NCBI GenBank assembly: GCA_023846275.1
Contig: CM043868.1
Span: 14,603,755-14,667,754 of the forward strand
Direction of reading: 5' to 3'
DNA length: 64,000 nucleotides
Origin: Vanilla planifolia
Lineage: Eukaryota > Streptophyta > Magnoliopsida > Asparagales > Orchidaceae
The position numbers and the translations under genes were made by a program. Below the pieces are notes generated by a model that saw only the letters and a list, made by a program, of their open reading frames with translations, was not told the origin of the DNA and made no database searches. Within the stretch, counting starts at the first letter, position 1; each line of letters begins with the position of its first letter. Below, one piece after another: positions 38,610 through 52,900 of this stretch.

Positions 38610-41600
38610 TTTACTCCTTCAATTGTGAGGAGGTGCTCCTTGCCAAGTACTATTTCTATCCTTCCCATATTATTTTCTATACCTTTATGTTGCATCACTA
38701 ATTTTCTATCATTGTCCAACCTCTAGGTGCCAGCACCCATTTTGGTCGAAGTAGGTGGTTATACATTTTTGTATGAGTCTAGATTTTGTTTCGCTCAACA
38801 CAACTAATGCATTATATAATATGAAGGAGTATATCATACTTACGATTGAGTTTCCTTATAGAATCACCAAAATAACTTAAAGTAAAAAATGTTAAAATGA
38901 TATTGTATAGATATGATTCAATGTCATATGAGCATGATCATCCTATAGAACCAGAATGTGCTAACTAAAATACCTTTATACAAATACAATTTTAGTAGCA
39001 TACAAGAATGAAGTAAATGTTAAATTACACTCAAGTAAATAATCCAAGTGAATAATATTGTAGTATTACAATTCTACATTATATAAGAAAAACTTGAGCA
39101 CAATGCAAAAATTATTATACATATATGATCCCCTTATTGGTTGTGTATTATTTTTTGATCACTTAGAAAATTTACTAATATTATTGAGTCATATTTATAC
39201 GATCTTCATGATCAACTTGTACAATACTTATAAAACTCATAATAATGTGTGCTAAGAGATAATCATAAATATGATGTACTTGATTATACTTGTATGATAC
39301 ATTTAGAGTATATAAAATTAATAGGTTCGATAGGTAATTTGTTGGGCCAATCAACTCTCCCTATTTATTGTCCTGATATAATCTTTGGATCATATTTGCA
39401 TGAATAAAAATCAAAATTGTAACTAGTTTAATCACTTTATGAATATAATATTAGCATTGCATTTACTATAATCAATAATGAACACTTGAGAGATATTAAT
39501 AGGAGAGTATTCAAAGGAAAAATATTAATGATTTAATATAAAATATATTAAATAGTTGGTAGGCTTAACTTGCTCTTTTTATCCTCAACTAAAATAATTA
39601 ACTATACTAATTACAACATTTTTTGCCTAAGATTATTTCATCTTGTTTCAATCTATATTGGTGACATTTTTCTTATCATATCTAGTTATTATGTCACTTA
39701 TATTCTAAGAGATTATCATGTAGGATTATTATTTTAATATTTTTAAGTATTGTATTTATTTTTCTTATAGCTATTATAACTCTTTTGAGTTGTTGCTATA
39801 TTGTAGCTACATTGGGAAGTTGTTGTAAGCTCATATGAGATGTTTTAAATTAGTGTTGATCAAGTTATTATATAGGCTCATAACCAACCAATTATGTGAT
39901 GAAAGCTGTTTTGATTTAGTATGTAAGCCTATCTATGTTTATGGGTAGATGTAAATCTTTTTGTTGTGAACAAACCACATGAAATCTTTGTGTATCTTCT
40001 TTACTTGTTCTTATTTACTTTTTCTTATTCTTTATTCAAGAATAACTTAATTAAAAATCTAAGGAAGGTTTTTAAAAATTCATTTGGTTAAATAGTTACA
40101 TCCTATACACTTGTAATAAGTAATTGTTTTAATGTCATTAAAGTGGCTCAACTTTTTGTTAAATAGATAATTCATCTCTTATGAAATTCACTTCTTAATA
40201 AGCTCAATGTTGTGCTTTGTGAATGGCATACCATGCATTAAGGCCAACATACCATATATTTAACTTCTAATGTGTGGTGTAAGTTTGGAACAATTTGTCC
40301 ATTTTTTAGCATCTTTTGATGGGAAAGCTTAACATATCATATATTAAAGCAAATAGATAGTACATTAAAAAGGTTATGAATGACAAATTTTAGCAAAATC
40401 CTAGGAAGTTATGTACTTTTGTTGTGAATGCTTAAGCAAAGAATTCATGTAGTGGTTGGAAAGAGACGATCTTAGATAAAGTTAAGAATTTTAAACTTTG
40501 CAATTGAATAACAAGCAAGTGTTGATAGTTGAAATAGGTTTTATACAAGAAATGAAAGGAATGATAAAAGAAAATGAAAAACAATAAAAGAGGTTTTTTA
40601 GATCCATCAAGCAAACAAACTAAGATAATTGTGATGTGAAATTTTTTTTTAATATTAACTATTTTTATTAGTAAGATAATGTTACAAGGGTGATCAACAT
40701 ATTGAGTTAGGACACTAGTGATACATACTACATTGTATCAATTTTACAAATACTAGTGATGAGTAGTATGGAGAACATACATGATCAATGCAAGAGCCTG
40801 TTAACATAACAATTCGATGAGCTGTTAAATTGAATAGTGACATGGAATTTTAATAATAGTATGATGAAGAAAACTTCTATTTGATGGGCCAATGAAATGA
40901 ATAATGAAAGATTAGATGTAATTAGTTGAATGGGCTAGGGTGTATAAAGCACATAGTTGATGAGGTGATTGTGTTGATTCAGGTGGGTAACAATTATCAT
41001 CGTAGGCATATAATAATGACATAATTATCCTGATCTATCATTTAAGTCTGGTGATTATAACTTATAAGTCTAAATGTAGGAGCAACATCGAGTACCTATT
41101 AGCGAAGAACGATGCATGAATCATCCAAGTCTAACAATGTGAAAATAAATAGCAAAGATTTTCCTAACTTTGTTCATTTGATTGAATGTGTATGAGAGCA
41201 TCATATGTTACATAAAATGTGTGAAGAAAAAAAAATCTTCTATTGATCATACAAGTCTAAATGTGAGGTTGTAGTCACCTGATGACTTGTAATAATGAAT
41301 AATATTCAATGAAAACATTAACATTATGCTACGATTCATGATCATCTCAAGATGATATAAGTTACAATAACTGGTAGGGTCTTTTAAGTTTAACAAAAGT
41401 GAAGCCTACTGATGTACTAAATGAAGGAAACATTGTTGGGAAAGGGCATTTTAAATGTCATCTTTTAAGTTATCTTATACAATAGTTTGAGTATCTTCTA
41501 CAACTCCAAATGTAAGGTATTTTGACTTTGTCTATTGTAATAATAGCCTTATATTTAGACATTCTAGTAATACCTTCACAATGTTCTTGACATACCACTT

Positions 41601-41640
41601 TAGTAAGGGTCCTTGTAGCTTTATTTTCTTTCTCTTTAAT
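38610..41640. other. AT-rich repeat-like DNA, no gene seen
   Basis: Three kilobases of decayed AT-rich sequence between the gypsy 3' LTR and the LINE. A GGTGCCAGCACCC-like inverted stretch near 38,729 is the only notable point. Open frames here are short and unassignable. Confidence 0.45.
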
Positions 41641-41649
41641 GTGGTTCTA

Positions 41650-43260
41650 TGTCATACAGATGCATTTTTTCAATATCTAATTTGCTATAACCTCTCCATA
41701 ATTATGTAGTATGATAATTTTAAACCTAAAATCATATTAATTAAGTTGAGATATTTAAGATCAATGACTACCTCAATAAATTCATGAGTAGAGCACCATT
41801 GGAGACTTGTTAAAATGCAAAGTATAATGGCCTCTAGCGTTGAATTTAGATGAGTTAATCTAGTAAAAGAATAAGGCACATTTGAATCTACTTTCCAAAT
41901 GAGTATGGCCATTTTTGCTTTTTTTGTTTGAATCTCATGAAAATTCACTTTTATAGTATGTGTTAGAGGTGGAGTCCATTTGATGAGTTGATAATAGTTG
42001 ACCTTCTTAAATTGAAAAGGAGATAATAATCCCAATTGCATTAAACTTAATTTATTTGTTGTGTTTGTGTCAGTGGATACCTCTTGAAAATACTAATGCA
42101 TTGTCAATTGATATTCTTAATCATCTATCATTTTGTTAATATTTGTTTTCATACAATCTCAAATTCCTAGCTTTCCAAATATACCAATAGATTAACATAG
42201 GAATGAGGGATATAACTTTCCTAGTAGTTGGACTGCCCTTTACACCTTGTCACCATTGATTTAAAAGAGAAACAATTGTTTGAAATGTCGTGAATTTTTT
42301 TTGTAAGGTTGTACCATAAAATTCCCAAATCCATTGAGCAATGCTATAATCAATGAAAGCATGATCAAGAGGTCCTCATTATAATATATTGAGCATTTGG
42401 AAGCATGTTGGATATGTAATCTTCTCAACTGGGTTGAAAAGAGAAGAGCATGATTGAATATACACTTATCTAAGATAAAGATTTTGGTGGAGAGGTGTTC
42501 ATTCCGCTTTCTTTTCTTAGATATCTTTTGAAAGTTTTTAGCTCTAATAGCATTCTAAGTGACTTTAAGGTAAATAAACCATCCTTATTTAAGGTATAAA
42601 ATGCTTTGCTCCTAGCAAGAGATTTAAACAACACTAATGAACACCCTTATTTTTACCATACTTCTCCATATTTCAAATGCATATTGTGTGTGTTCACCAT
42701 CCCTATATTTGGCATTAATAAATTCCACCCAAATACATAATGGGCATAAATCCTTGTTTGAATCCCAAAACCTTTGCAATTCTCTTGCTGGCTATTGCTT
42801 TCACCTTAAAAGAAACATAGAATTTGTATTTGTCCTTATTTAATATCAAGCTTGATGTATGTCAAACAATTTTAAACATGTTAAGAATGCCTTTTAAGGA
42901 TCTTAAATTCCTTCTATTAAAAATTATAATATTATCAACATAGCTAAGATGAGTAATTAATAGCAACATAATATAATATTGTCCTATTATGAAAACTTTA
43001 ATTTAGACTTCTAGAAAAGTATTCCACAATAATGATAAAAAGCATCATGAGATGAGCCTACCTTGCAAAAACCCTTTTTGTGGTTGAAGGAATCTATATG
43101 AACAACCATTAACTATAATGGATAGCATCAGTTATTAAGGAGATTCCTAAGGTGTTGAACTTAACTGAGAAATTAAATTTGTGATGCATTTTAAATAAAA
43201 ATTCTCATAAGCTACTATCAAATTATACAGTTTTTTTGACTTAAAGATTTTGACTTAATT
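41650..43260 (-). mobile_element. L1-type LINE, 5'-truncated, with RT, zinc-finger-like and RNase H parts
   Basis: Reading the minus strand from right to left, reverse transcriptase appears first: a NGCSYRFLQPQKGFLQG-like segment (about 43,060-43,130) and an ITHLSYVDNIIIF segment, in which YVDN at 42,931-42,942 stands in place of YADD. It is followed by SKRIAKVLGFKQGFMPIMYLG (about 42,750-42,810). The zf-RVT-type region follows at about 42,150-42,400 (HAFIDYSIAQWIWEFYG and IYWYIWKARN). A 118-codon open piece at 41,685-42,041 carries the plant-LINE RNase H-like domain (IKWTPPLTHTIKVNF). The order is that of plant L1 elements. The 5' part (ORF1, endonuclease) is missing, as is usual for target-primed insertions. 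The frames are shifted between domains and contain stops, and the catalytic motif is altered. A 3' poly(A) tail is not clear. Confidence 0.85.
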
Positions 43261-43429
43261 ATATAAACTTAGTCAAAATATTCACCCAAATTGTAATTTT
43301 TTTACTAGACTTACATAAAAGATTGCTCTATTTAATTGGGATTAAAAAAAAAAGTAAAGAAAATTTTCAAATTTTGAAAAATAAATTAACATCAACACCA
43401 ATGTTATATTTACTTGTAAATGACGAGGA

Positions 43430-44420
43430 ATGCTAACTCTACATATATGGATCCTTACAAGGACTAGAAGTTGTCTTAAAGTAAAGCAGGAAGGTTATAG
43501 CCTATGCCTTCAAGCAACTATAACCACATAAGAAGAATTATTATATGCATGACTCAAAATTAGTAACTATTATATTTCACTAAAAGATTTTGAGATATTA
43601 TCTGTTTAGTGTAAAGACTTGAATATATTCTAATCATTAGAGCATAAGATATATATTGTATTAAAATGAACTAAATTTGAGGTAGTGACTTTAGCTAAAA
43701 TTAATAAAAGATAATGCTATAGACATTATATATCACCCAAGAAAGGCCAACGTTGTAGTAGATGTATTATGTCAAAGTATGAGTTTGGGTAACTTAAATA
43801 TCGATTTGTAAGAAACATGATTATGCACCTCACTAAATAGGCTGCAACTAAATTTGATATGTGCTATGAATATGAGAAGCTTTAATCAAGTGGCAATTTC
43901 AACAAAGTGGTTATAAGATTTTAAGGATTTCCAAAACAATAATGGGAAAGTACAAAAGGTTAAGACCAAACTCTTAGATGGTTGGGATTTAGAATTTTAT
44001 TTAAATGAAGATAATGGCCTTGTGTACTAATGACTATATTATATACAACAAACCTAGAAGATGCAAAGAAAATATTATTATAAGTACTTGGAATGAAGTA
44101 TCCTACTTATCCTTGAATGACTAAGATGTTCAAGATATGAAGAGGAGATTTTGGAGCCAAGAATGAAGAAAGATATTCAAGATTATGTAAGAAAATGCTT
44201 AATTTATTGATCATAAAATTTGCTCGATCACAACTTGTTAGATTCATCAAATGATGCAACATATGGTCCTATGAGCTTCTAACATAAACTTTATTTATCT
44301 TAAAATTTTAGTAAGAATCATTAGACATTTTGGCACTTTATTAGACATAGCATCAAATTGATTATCAGATATCTATCAGATAACTTGATAGTCATTCAAT
44401 AGAACATGATTTTTATGATA
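43430..44420 (+). mobile_element. Ty3/gypsy fossil fragment: RNase H and integrase N-terminal part
   Basis: Plus-strand translation gives the RNase H segment that normally reads KVIAYASRQL (about 43,490-43,530), the LNLR region (about 43,660) and the HPGKANVVADALS region (about 43,730-43,780). Integrase zinc-finger-like sequence follows (about 44,100-44,280). Reverse transcriptase is absent on the left, where the LINE lies. The piece is heavily broken and old. It could be a separate copy or the missing half of another gypsy element. Confidence 0.75.
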
Positions 44421-46390
44421 TTTTTTGAAATATCAAATTAAAACCTCAAATTTTTTACTATTGTAGGTTGATAATAAAAAAAATCAAACTATTTAATGGA
44501 CTTGCAATGTATTCCAAAATTAATGCTTAAAAAATTAGAGGATCTTATCTGAAGAGATATCAAATCTCCATTACTTAAAAGATTAAAAGCACTTTATTTC
44601 TAGTCTTTTTGGTCCACTAATTAAGATATGGTCCAAGGTCAGTGACAAAGTTGGGCTTTGTGCAAACTGGGTCTCACTATATCATGGCATTTTTTCCTTA
44701 AGTCATCCAATGTAATCCTAAGTAGGTTTTTGGCATAACTACTATGGTATCTCTTATAAAGATTATGATCCCTTTTAAATAGCCATATTGAGACAATTCA
44801 CACCATATACTCTTAAAATCATGTTAATAGAAGTTGCATCGAGTTCAGTGATTCCTTTTCTTATAATCCTACCTAATAATCACTCCCTATCCTCTTTGGA
44901 TGTTACACTTGTCCATCATCAATTTAATCATTTTAATTCTCATTAAATTCATATGAGTCTCATTCTTTATCCTTAAAATATAAATATCAATCTATATAAC
45001 ATAATTCCTTCAAATTATTTAAGTCTCACATCTTGATGATAATCCCGACCTTACTCTCTATAAGGTCAAATATGCATCAGCCTTCATTAATCTAGTAAAA
45101 TTAAATGACCAATGAACATCTCCGAAGTTTTGGAAACAAGTCCTTCACCTAAAGCAATGACCAACAAGAAGTTAGAACCCAACAATAGGAAGTAATATAA
45201 GATCATGGATTTTTTTTAGATACATATTTAGTGATATGGATATTGAACTAGCAAAAGTACATCAATTCCTTAAATTTGTAAAAGATGCAACAACTTAACA
45301 ACTATGCATGATTGTAAAAATCTAGATGATAGTCACTTAGCACTTATAAAAAGGGCCTCTATAAGATGTAAGAGAAGAGTACACATTATGTAACACCACA
45401 CAAAAAAAGATTCACATTTATTTGCTTCATCATTAGACTAACCTTTATTTCATTATTTTCTTTAAAGTGACCATGATATTTTCTTAGGTTATGTGTTTAT
45501 GTATGATTCCTTGACCTCCTCTTAAGAGTGCATATTTCATAACTTAAGAGAGGTTTTTTATTTGATACCTAAACAAGTATTGCTAAGATAAATAGAACTT
45601 ATATTTTTAATTTAAGGGACTTACTATGATACACAAGTTGAAGATTATGTTCCAATGTTAAAAGATAAGTTTCTTTATTTTTTTTCATGTATAAGAATAG
45701 AGATGTACAAAAGTTTTAGAATTAAAAAATAATGATGCATTATTTGAAAAATAATTTCTTTTACTCCATATTTATGCAAAAGACACAATCTTAAACAAAA
45801 GAAATGATCTATGATAACAATTATAAGTTTTTGATCATAAGTGAAGCTTGCATAATGACTTATTAAGGTGTAATGGTGAGTATATAATGGTAATCCTTAA
45901 GAGTTGAGTTGATTGGACTCCTTGATTCCTTGAAGGTGTATCATTGAAAAATACAAAGTGAAGTAGAACTTAACAAGGTGATTTAACAAATTTGTAACTT
46001 TTACATCATAAGGGTGAACCATGTATCTATAGACACTATGAAATCTCTTATAAGAATGGACTTATATATCATTATCAAAAGTTCAAGTTAAATATAAATC
46101 CAAAACTCATATGACAATAAGAAAAATCAAAGCCTTAACCATTGGTAACTGTAATAAAACTAAACAAATGTTCAAATGACATTCTAGTTACTAGAAGTTT
46201 GTAATGTTACCATGAATGTTATTGGGTTTATTATTTGGGAAGGTTTGTTTATGTTATTTATGATATACTCTACTAGGCATAGATAAACTCCTCAAAATAA
46301 CTATATATATATATATATAATCTTTTATTCTCTATAATCCACAACTATGTCATTTACAACCTAAATCAAATTTAATGAAGTACAATAAAT
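44420..46390. other. Decayed repeat-like DNA, no gene seen
   Basis: AT-rich sequence with no recognisable coding. TGTAACACC at 45,389 resembles the start of Tekay/Del-type gypsy LTRs and could mark the left end of an LTR that finishes near 47,344, before the primer binding site there. Confidence 0.35.
46303..46319. repeat. Short (AT)n tract
   Basis: About 17 bases of AT repeat. Confidence 0.8.
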
Positions 46391-46399
46391 ACATAACAC

Positions 46400-46800
46400 A
46401 TCTAGATAAAGCAAACACATGAAATAAAAAGAGAACAAAATTATTCATAAGAGAAACAAAAACTACAAAGATTTGAATAAAACTTTCAAGTTTGGAAAAC
46501 CATGGTCACACCTTTAAACTTATTCACTAAAACTCCAATAAGATATTACAAAGTTACTCTTATTATTTTATTTGTGTAGTGGTTGAGCTAAGCGCTCATA
46601 ATAGTTCTAAGGGAGGAAGGAAGTTATTTTTATTATTAATCTCTCACATATATATGTCTGAACAAATAAATTCAACATGTTTACAACAGAGCATAATTCT
46701 TTGACAAATTGCTTATAACTTTGATCTACCATGAACATGTATATGCTATAACCACTTCCTTACCACTTTTATAAAACCATGCCATTTGTCACTAACGCCT
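46400..46800. repeat. LTR-like segment related to 49,580-49,960
   Basis: Both segments share, in the same order, a GAAAACC motif, TTCACTA(A/G)AACT, a TTAC(A/G)AA..AACTCT stretch, a TAAGGGAGGAAGGA-like purine run, and a later ACCA..CCACTT..TTTT(A/G)TAAAA(C/G)CATG stretch. The style matches copia LTRs read from the opposite strand, but no coding region between the two could be assigned. Confidence 0.4.
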
Positions 46801-47347
46801 CTATAATAGAAGAGACCATAAATTATTTCTTATGCCTTTTAATAACACTATTAATTCTTCGTCCACTTACCAATTCTATAATGTAGCACCAAATGACACT
46901 ACCAACTATATGAGACTCCATATTGCAACAATCACTAATTTGGAAATTGATTATTTCTTGTAAAAAGCTATATGTATGATTTGATCTATTGCATTGATTT
47001 TTCCTCATCGTTATTATAATTATACAAAGAATAAATGAGGTGAAACAATACCTCATTTTGTTGATGTTTGACTACCTTAGTTAACACATATACTAAATTT
47101 TGCTTATCAAGGATTTTGTTTAATGATAATGCTCTTCATTGATGACTGGTATGATGACACCAAAGTTTAAAATACTTTATAGTATAGCCGTGTACTCTAC
47201 ATTTTGATGTTTATCCATTATTCTAATATTTAGCTTTGTTTTTTTATGGTTGGATAGTGAGTTATGGTGATTATCTCATCATCACCCCTCTTCGGACAAT
47301 GTTACTTTTGATAAATCCTTAATTTGTTAAGACAATGAGTGACAGGG

Positions 47348-47359
47348 TTGTATCAGAGC
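47348..47359 (+). other. Primer-binding-site match (tRNA-Met type) of an LTR element
   Basis: TTGTATCAGAGC differs by one base from the TGGTATCAGAGC that many plant LTR elements use to prime with initiator tRNA-Met. It lies three bases after a ..TGACA end, as expected just inside a 5' LTR. No intact internal coding follows, so the element is broken or unrelated sequence has replaced it. Confidence 0.55.
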
Positions 47360-47364
47360 TAGAT

Positions 47365-49570
47365 TGTGATGTTGGTACCTATGGGTTATGAGCACACCAT
47401 GCTTCTACTACACTCTCTTATAAGAGATTTATCACAAAAAACATTACCCAAATGAGGGTGATGATAAAACAATCACTATAGCTCACTATGTGGCTATTAA
47501 AAAACAATAATAAAAATCATAATAATAGATAAAAAATGAAAGGCATAATAGATAACCATACTATGCATCTCAATAAGTCAAGTATAAGATACATAATAAA
47601 AGTAACCCTTTAGCCCCTCTAAAAATTCTCAGTCTTAGAAACATTCATAATGCATATTTTTACCTTTTCACTTATTATGACCCTTATTTCAATGTGAGGT
47701 AGTTGCATGTTTTATAATATAAGGACAATATGAGCCTCCAAGTGGTTCAATAGGCAAACCTGTATAATAATTGATGATAATACAATATTAATTTATTAGA
47801 ATATCACAATGAAAGAATAAGACATAATAACATATTCTAATTTATTAATGTATCATAATAATAATAAAGTGATTCTTTTTATTCTTTGTTATAATTTAAC
47901 TCTTTTTTCATACTTTTTACTTTCTTTCTCTTTTAGGGCCTTGTTTCCAATATGCATAATATCCCTATTTCATATCATATTATATCTTATGTATCACATT
48001 TCCATATCCATTAGTCCTATTGGAATACATCTAACAAGAAGACTTGTACTCGTATGCATAAATATCATTGATGGAATCATATCATAGCATTATCCAAGAA
48101 ACTATATGTATCTCAATAACAAATAAGAAGACAAATTAATGACAAATTATAATATGGTATGTAACCATACTCATCACTTTAATTCAAGTCCCTCTCTCTT
48201 CTCTCTCACATTAACTCTCCTCCTCTCTAATATCTCCCCAAGTAGCCATATAACAAAGTAAAAACACAAGAAATTAAGTGAGCTGAGAAGGCAATGAGAC
48301 TTGAGGTGGTTAGCTATGTAAAATAATTAAAAAATAACTATGTTTCTTAATTATATCACTCTAAAATTAATAATAAATTGATATGACCTCCAAAAAATTC
48401 AATTAAATCACTATTGAACTCAACTCGATAAGCTTTATTCAATTACATGATTATTTTCAAAATATAAAATAGTTCACATGATGACATGCTTTATAAGATA
48501 TGTCACAAAATCCATCATTTCATTTTCTAAACTCAAATTCTTATTTTCACACTTATGTATTAAAATATTCATATTATTATTTATATATTTTCAACTCTTA
48601 AATATGTTTAGAAAGGAAAAAAAAATTTAAGACATTACAATGACGCTTGGACTTTGACCTACTCATACTAGTTTGTTATGTTCTATATTTTGCTCCTTAT
48701 CTTCAATGTTCAAGACATAACCAAACTATTCTTTCCTTGAATCTAACAATTTCACTTTAAATTAGATCCCAAACCTCTTATACCTTTAGCTTCTAAGGAC
48801 TAAGAGAACTACTAACCATAGTAGTTGTTGTATTCTAACTCTCAAGAAGGGATGATAATAAGATTTAGGCTTTCACTTCCTCAAGTTAATCTCTACTAGA
48901 CCTTGTTACATGGTTATAACATGAAAGACTCATTAATGTAATCTATGATATAATTTCTCATTATTGCCACCAAGGTGAACAACTTATAAGTACATGAACC
49001 TTGTTTAATGTTGAAAAGCACTCATATGCATATTAAATAATGCTTTCATGAGGCCCTTGGTTTTTGTCTCTTTGTAAAATTTAAAGCCTACATTTGTAGT
49101 CAATTTAAGCCTAACCACTCCTAACATTTGTTAATTAATAAGGTTTCATTCCTCCTATTTCATGGACTTGGCTTTTGTTCCAAGCAAGAGCTAGTAGAAG
49201 TCTTCTACTACAATAAGTTCCTCTATCCATTTTACTAACAAAAAATCTTCGCCTTCAAACCTATCAATCTTGACATTTCAATCTTTCATCTCTTCTTTAC
49301 AAAACAAGTTTACACTATCTGGTAATAAAAGGTCATCAAATGTTGCTAATGTCTACTTTAACTATACAAACATCACCAACCTCTACACTAATATCATTTG
49401 TTGGGAAAAATATTCCTATCCCAATTACTTGAGTTACATCCCCAAAAAGTTATTGATAAATATCTTGTGAAGGTCGTAGAGATAAAAGTCTCATGCTCAA
49501 TCACATAAAAACAAAGTTATTATCTGTCAAGGCATAGTAAAAGAAAAAAGTAATCAATCATAGAATGCAT
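47365..49570. other. Decayed LTR-element interior or intergenic DNA, no gene seen
   Basis: Moderately AT-rich DNA after the primer binding site. Several short frames are open, none recognisable. Confidence 0.35.
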
Positions 49571-49579
49571 TCATAAAGA

Positions 49580-49960
49580 GAATGAAAAGAAAGAATAAAA
49601 GAAAACATAAGATAATTAGAATTCACAAAGATCTATGTGAAAACCCAACCTCATGAAAACTACTTCCACACCTTGAAAGCTTTTCACTAGAACTTTGGAA
49701 AGTAATTACGAAACAACTCTCACAACTTTACTCTTATGAAAAACACTCAAAACAATCTTAAGGGAAGAAGGAGGAAGACTAAGATTTTCATTTAGAGAAC
49801 ACACATCTGCTTCTGGTTATTTTATTGATATTATTCTCCTTATATATCCCTCAAAAACTACTTTCCATTTGTCCACATGCTGTACCAATTCTCACATCTA
49901 GACCATATCCACTTGTCAATACTATTTTTGTAAAAGCCATGCTTGAATTATCCCGTATAC
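49580..49960. repeat. Second LTR-like segment related to 46,400-46,800
   Basis: This is the right partner of the segment described at 46.4 kb, about 3.2 kb away in direct orientation. A TATATA motif at about 49,840 and the purine-rich stretch at 49,750-49,780 fit a minus-strand copia LTR. Confidence 0.4.
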
Positions 49961-49969
49961 TCTTCCTTG

Positions 49970-52900
49970 TATCATTGGAAAAAATCCGTAATGTTATGCT
50001 CACTTGCCAGGTTCATGATGTGTGCACCATTATGATCAAATTATGCAAGATTTATTAACCAAACAAAACAATGCTCTATTCATATACTTCAAGAATCTGC
50101 TCAATCATATCAGACTTCATAAACATTTATGTGGTTGGTTCTTATGCAGAGGATCAATCCTTTTCCCCTTCAAGCCTTCAAAGAACACAAAAGCACAAGG
50201 AAAATGAAGTTCCTAGTGCTACTTCAGCACCCACAATCCTTTAATCCTGTTTAATGATGCATTAGCAAAATAAATTGCTTTAGTTTTCTGCTTTGCTTTA
50301 ATCAACAAAAACATTTCCGCTTTGCCTCTGCATAGCAACAAAAACTAAAGGAAAAGATCCAATAAGTTTTAACTTTCCAAGCAACCAGGCTCTCCATGAT
50401 TACAAGCAAAAAAACAGAAAAGCAAAAAAGCAATGAAGACAAAAGTAAAGGATCTTTCATTATCTCTCTAAAATGAATTCATGGCACCGTCAAACGGAAG
50501 CAACTTTACTTTGCTCAATAGGGAAAACGGTCAGTTTATCGGCTGAAGCTCATCTACATCATGTATTGGTCATAAAAACAGCAACTAATATACATAACGC
50601 ATGACCATTATGTCAAAATATATGTATAAAAGAAACAAAAATATAGCTTCCCTTTTGTTATAGCACAATTCTTGGTTTATCTTTCATTCTGTGATTTCCA
50701 GATCTTCCAGCGTTATTAAATATATTGTTGGATTAATATCATGAAAAATATCTGCAGATATAACCTTTTTTTGGGGAAATGCAGAAATAACTTAGCTTTA
50801 TTTTGTGAAATGAAACTGCAAAATAGAGCCGAAAATGAGATCCGATAAATGCATTATTTATTGACAACATTGAGGACATCTCTGTTGTTAATTCTTCAAT
50901 TTGATATTAAATTAATATTGTATTGAGGTTTATGTAATCATATAAACAAAGCCAACGGTAAATATTAGCAAAAAAACCTTTCTTAATTAGTGAAACATTT
51001 TGGATATTGTAGAAGATTTTCTAAATTGTGAACTGTTTTAAAAATCTGTGTAAAATGAAAAATAAATGAAGAGATATATTTCACAAACAAAAACCTTTGT
51101 GATTTTAAAAAGCACTCATTTGAAATCAAGTTTCCCTCTTCTCTACAAACATGATGCTTCTCTTGGCCATCTGTAAGGTTAGAGAATACCCACATTCATG
51201 GGCGGTGGACCTTGAAGGTTTCACCTTTATCTTCCATTTCGCCCCACTTTAGTTTATGATTAGTATATGCCAATACTCAATGGATTACGAACGTTTTAGT
51301 TTATCATCTATATGTGCTTCTGTTTGGTTATTTTCTTTTCATTTGGCTTTCATGCTACTCATTCTGTAGGAAATGTTAATATGTACAGCTTAATTTTTTG
51401 TTCTTGAAATAACTTTTATTTTGCATTTTTAGTTAACTTGTTTGATGAAATGCACCAACATGACATTTTTTTGTGGTGTAATGTCATATATTCCTTCTAG
51501 TGCAAGCGCAACGATAGCAGGAAGGAACACTTGCTATCAAAAAAATGGTGTGCACTTGTTCTCGATGCTACATAGCCGTTGTAAACTTTAAGCCATAATG
51601 GATCAAACAATGCTTGTTATTTTGTTTGTGCCATCAAAGCCAATACAATCAACTGCTTGTATTTGTTTTTCATCATTTGTTATTTCAGCAACTAATTAAG
51701 CTTTTGCTTTTCTATGAACTTGAGCATTGTTGCATTACAATAGCTACTCTACACAAGATTACAAAAGGCAAAAAATATTTAATATTTAAGACACTGTAAT
51801 TGACTAAAGCTGTTGTGATAGTTGCTACATAAAAGATTACTAAAGACACTGGAATAGTTTCTTCAAGAAAGAAAAAGCAAAAGTATTTGACTAACGGTTT
51901 CAAGAGCTAAGCACGACTAAAAGTACATAGCAACTCCTAGCTGAGGCTTGAGCAATTAGCAAAAAAAGAACATTGGTATGGTTTATCATTTGGATGTACC
52001 AGTAAAAGAATGTTCATAAAATGGGTCATAAAAATTTTTTAAAGATTCAACAACTGAGCCTGGATGAGGTAACAACGTTTTGATGTTTCATGATGTCCTG
52101 TGCAAAATAATATCAGCGTTACTTTAGAAAAACATAAATAAGCAACATGATCACAGATATATCTATCCAGAAGATTACTCAAGTGCAATACAGTCATTGA
52201 ATAAGTAGTCTATCAAATGTTTAAAGATTCAACCGTAAGTACATACATTAGTCCAAAGTGTCATACCTCCTGTGTCCAAAACAACTATTGATATTCCATT
52301 TTTCATCAATGCAAGATAACCCATGAGTGTGTGATTTCTATCAATCAATTCTTGGCTTGGATTTACCAAAGGGATGAGATCATGTATGCTCTCGTTTAAA
52401 CTTGAGCATTGTTGTTTTGTGCTGCATATTGTCGTCCTATTATTGCCGGCTACTCACATTCTTGACTATTTTTTCATGCTGCTCATTTTGGTGAGTAATA
52501 TTTATTGTGAATGGCTTGACAAACCATCAAGAACTTTGCTGATTTCCTTGTAGCTTGTATCCACTTGTCATAAACATTTGTTGATGTCCCTCCATCAAAG
52601 ATAACATATGTAACACCTTATTTTTTAGTTGGTCGCACTTCACAACATGCTGAAATGCCTCTGTTGCCCATATGTCACTCTCATGACCGGCACCCACCAA
52701 CAACTTGTATGCTTATATATTAAGAAGATTTATTTTCTAATCCATCATTACATATTTGCTGTAAACTAGAAAAAGAAAATCCCCCATCTAAGGCCCAAAA
52801 CATGCTGTTAAGAATTCTGATAAACATGATGACAATACATTCCTTGCATTGCTCTTGAAAAGTAGTTGTCGATTGCATTGTCCTGCAATGAGCTTTTGAA

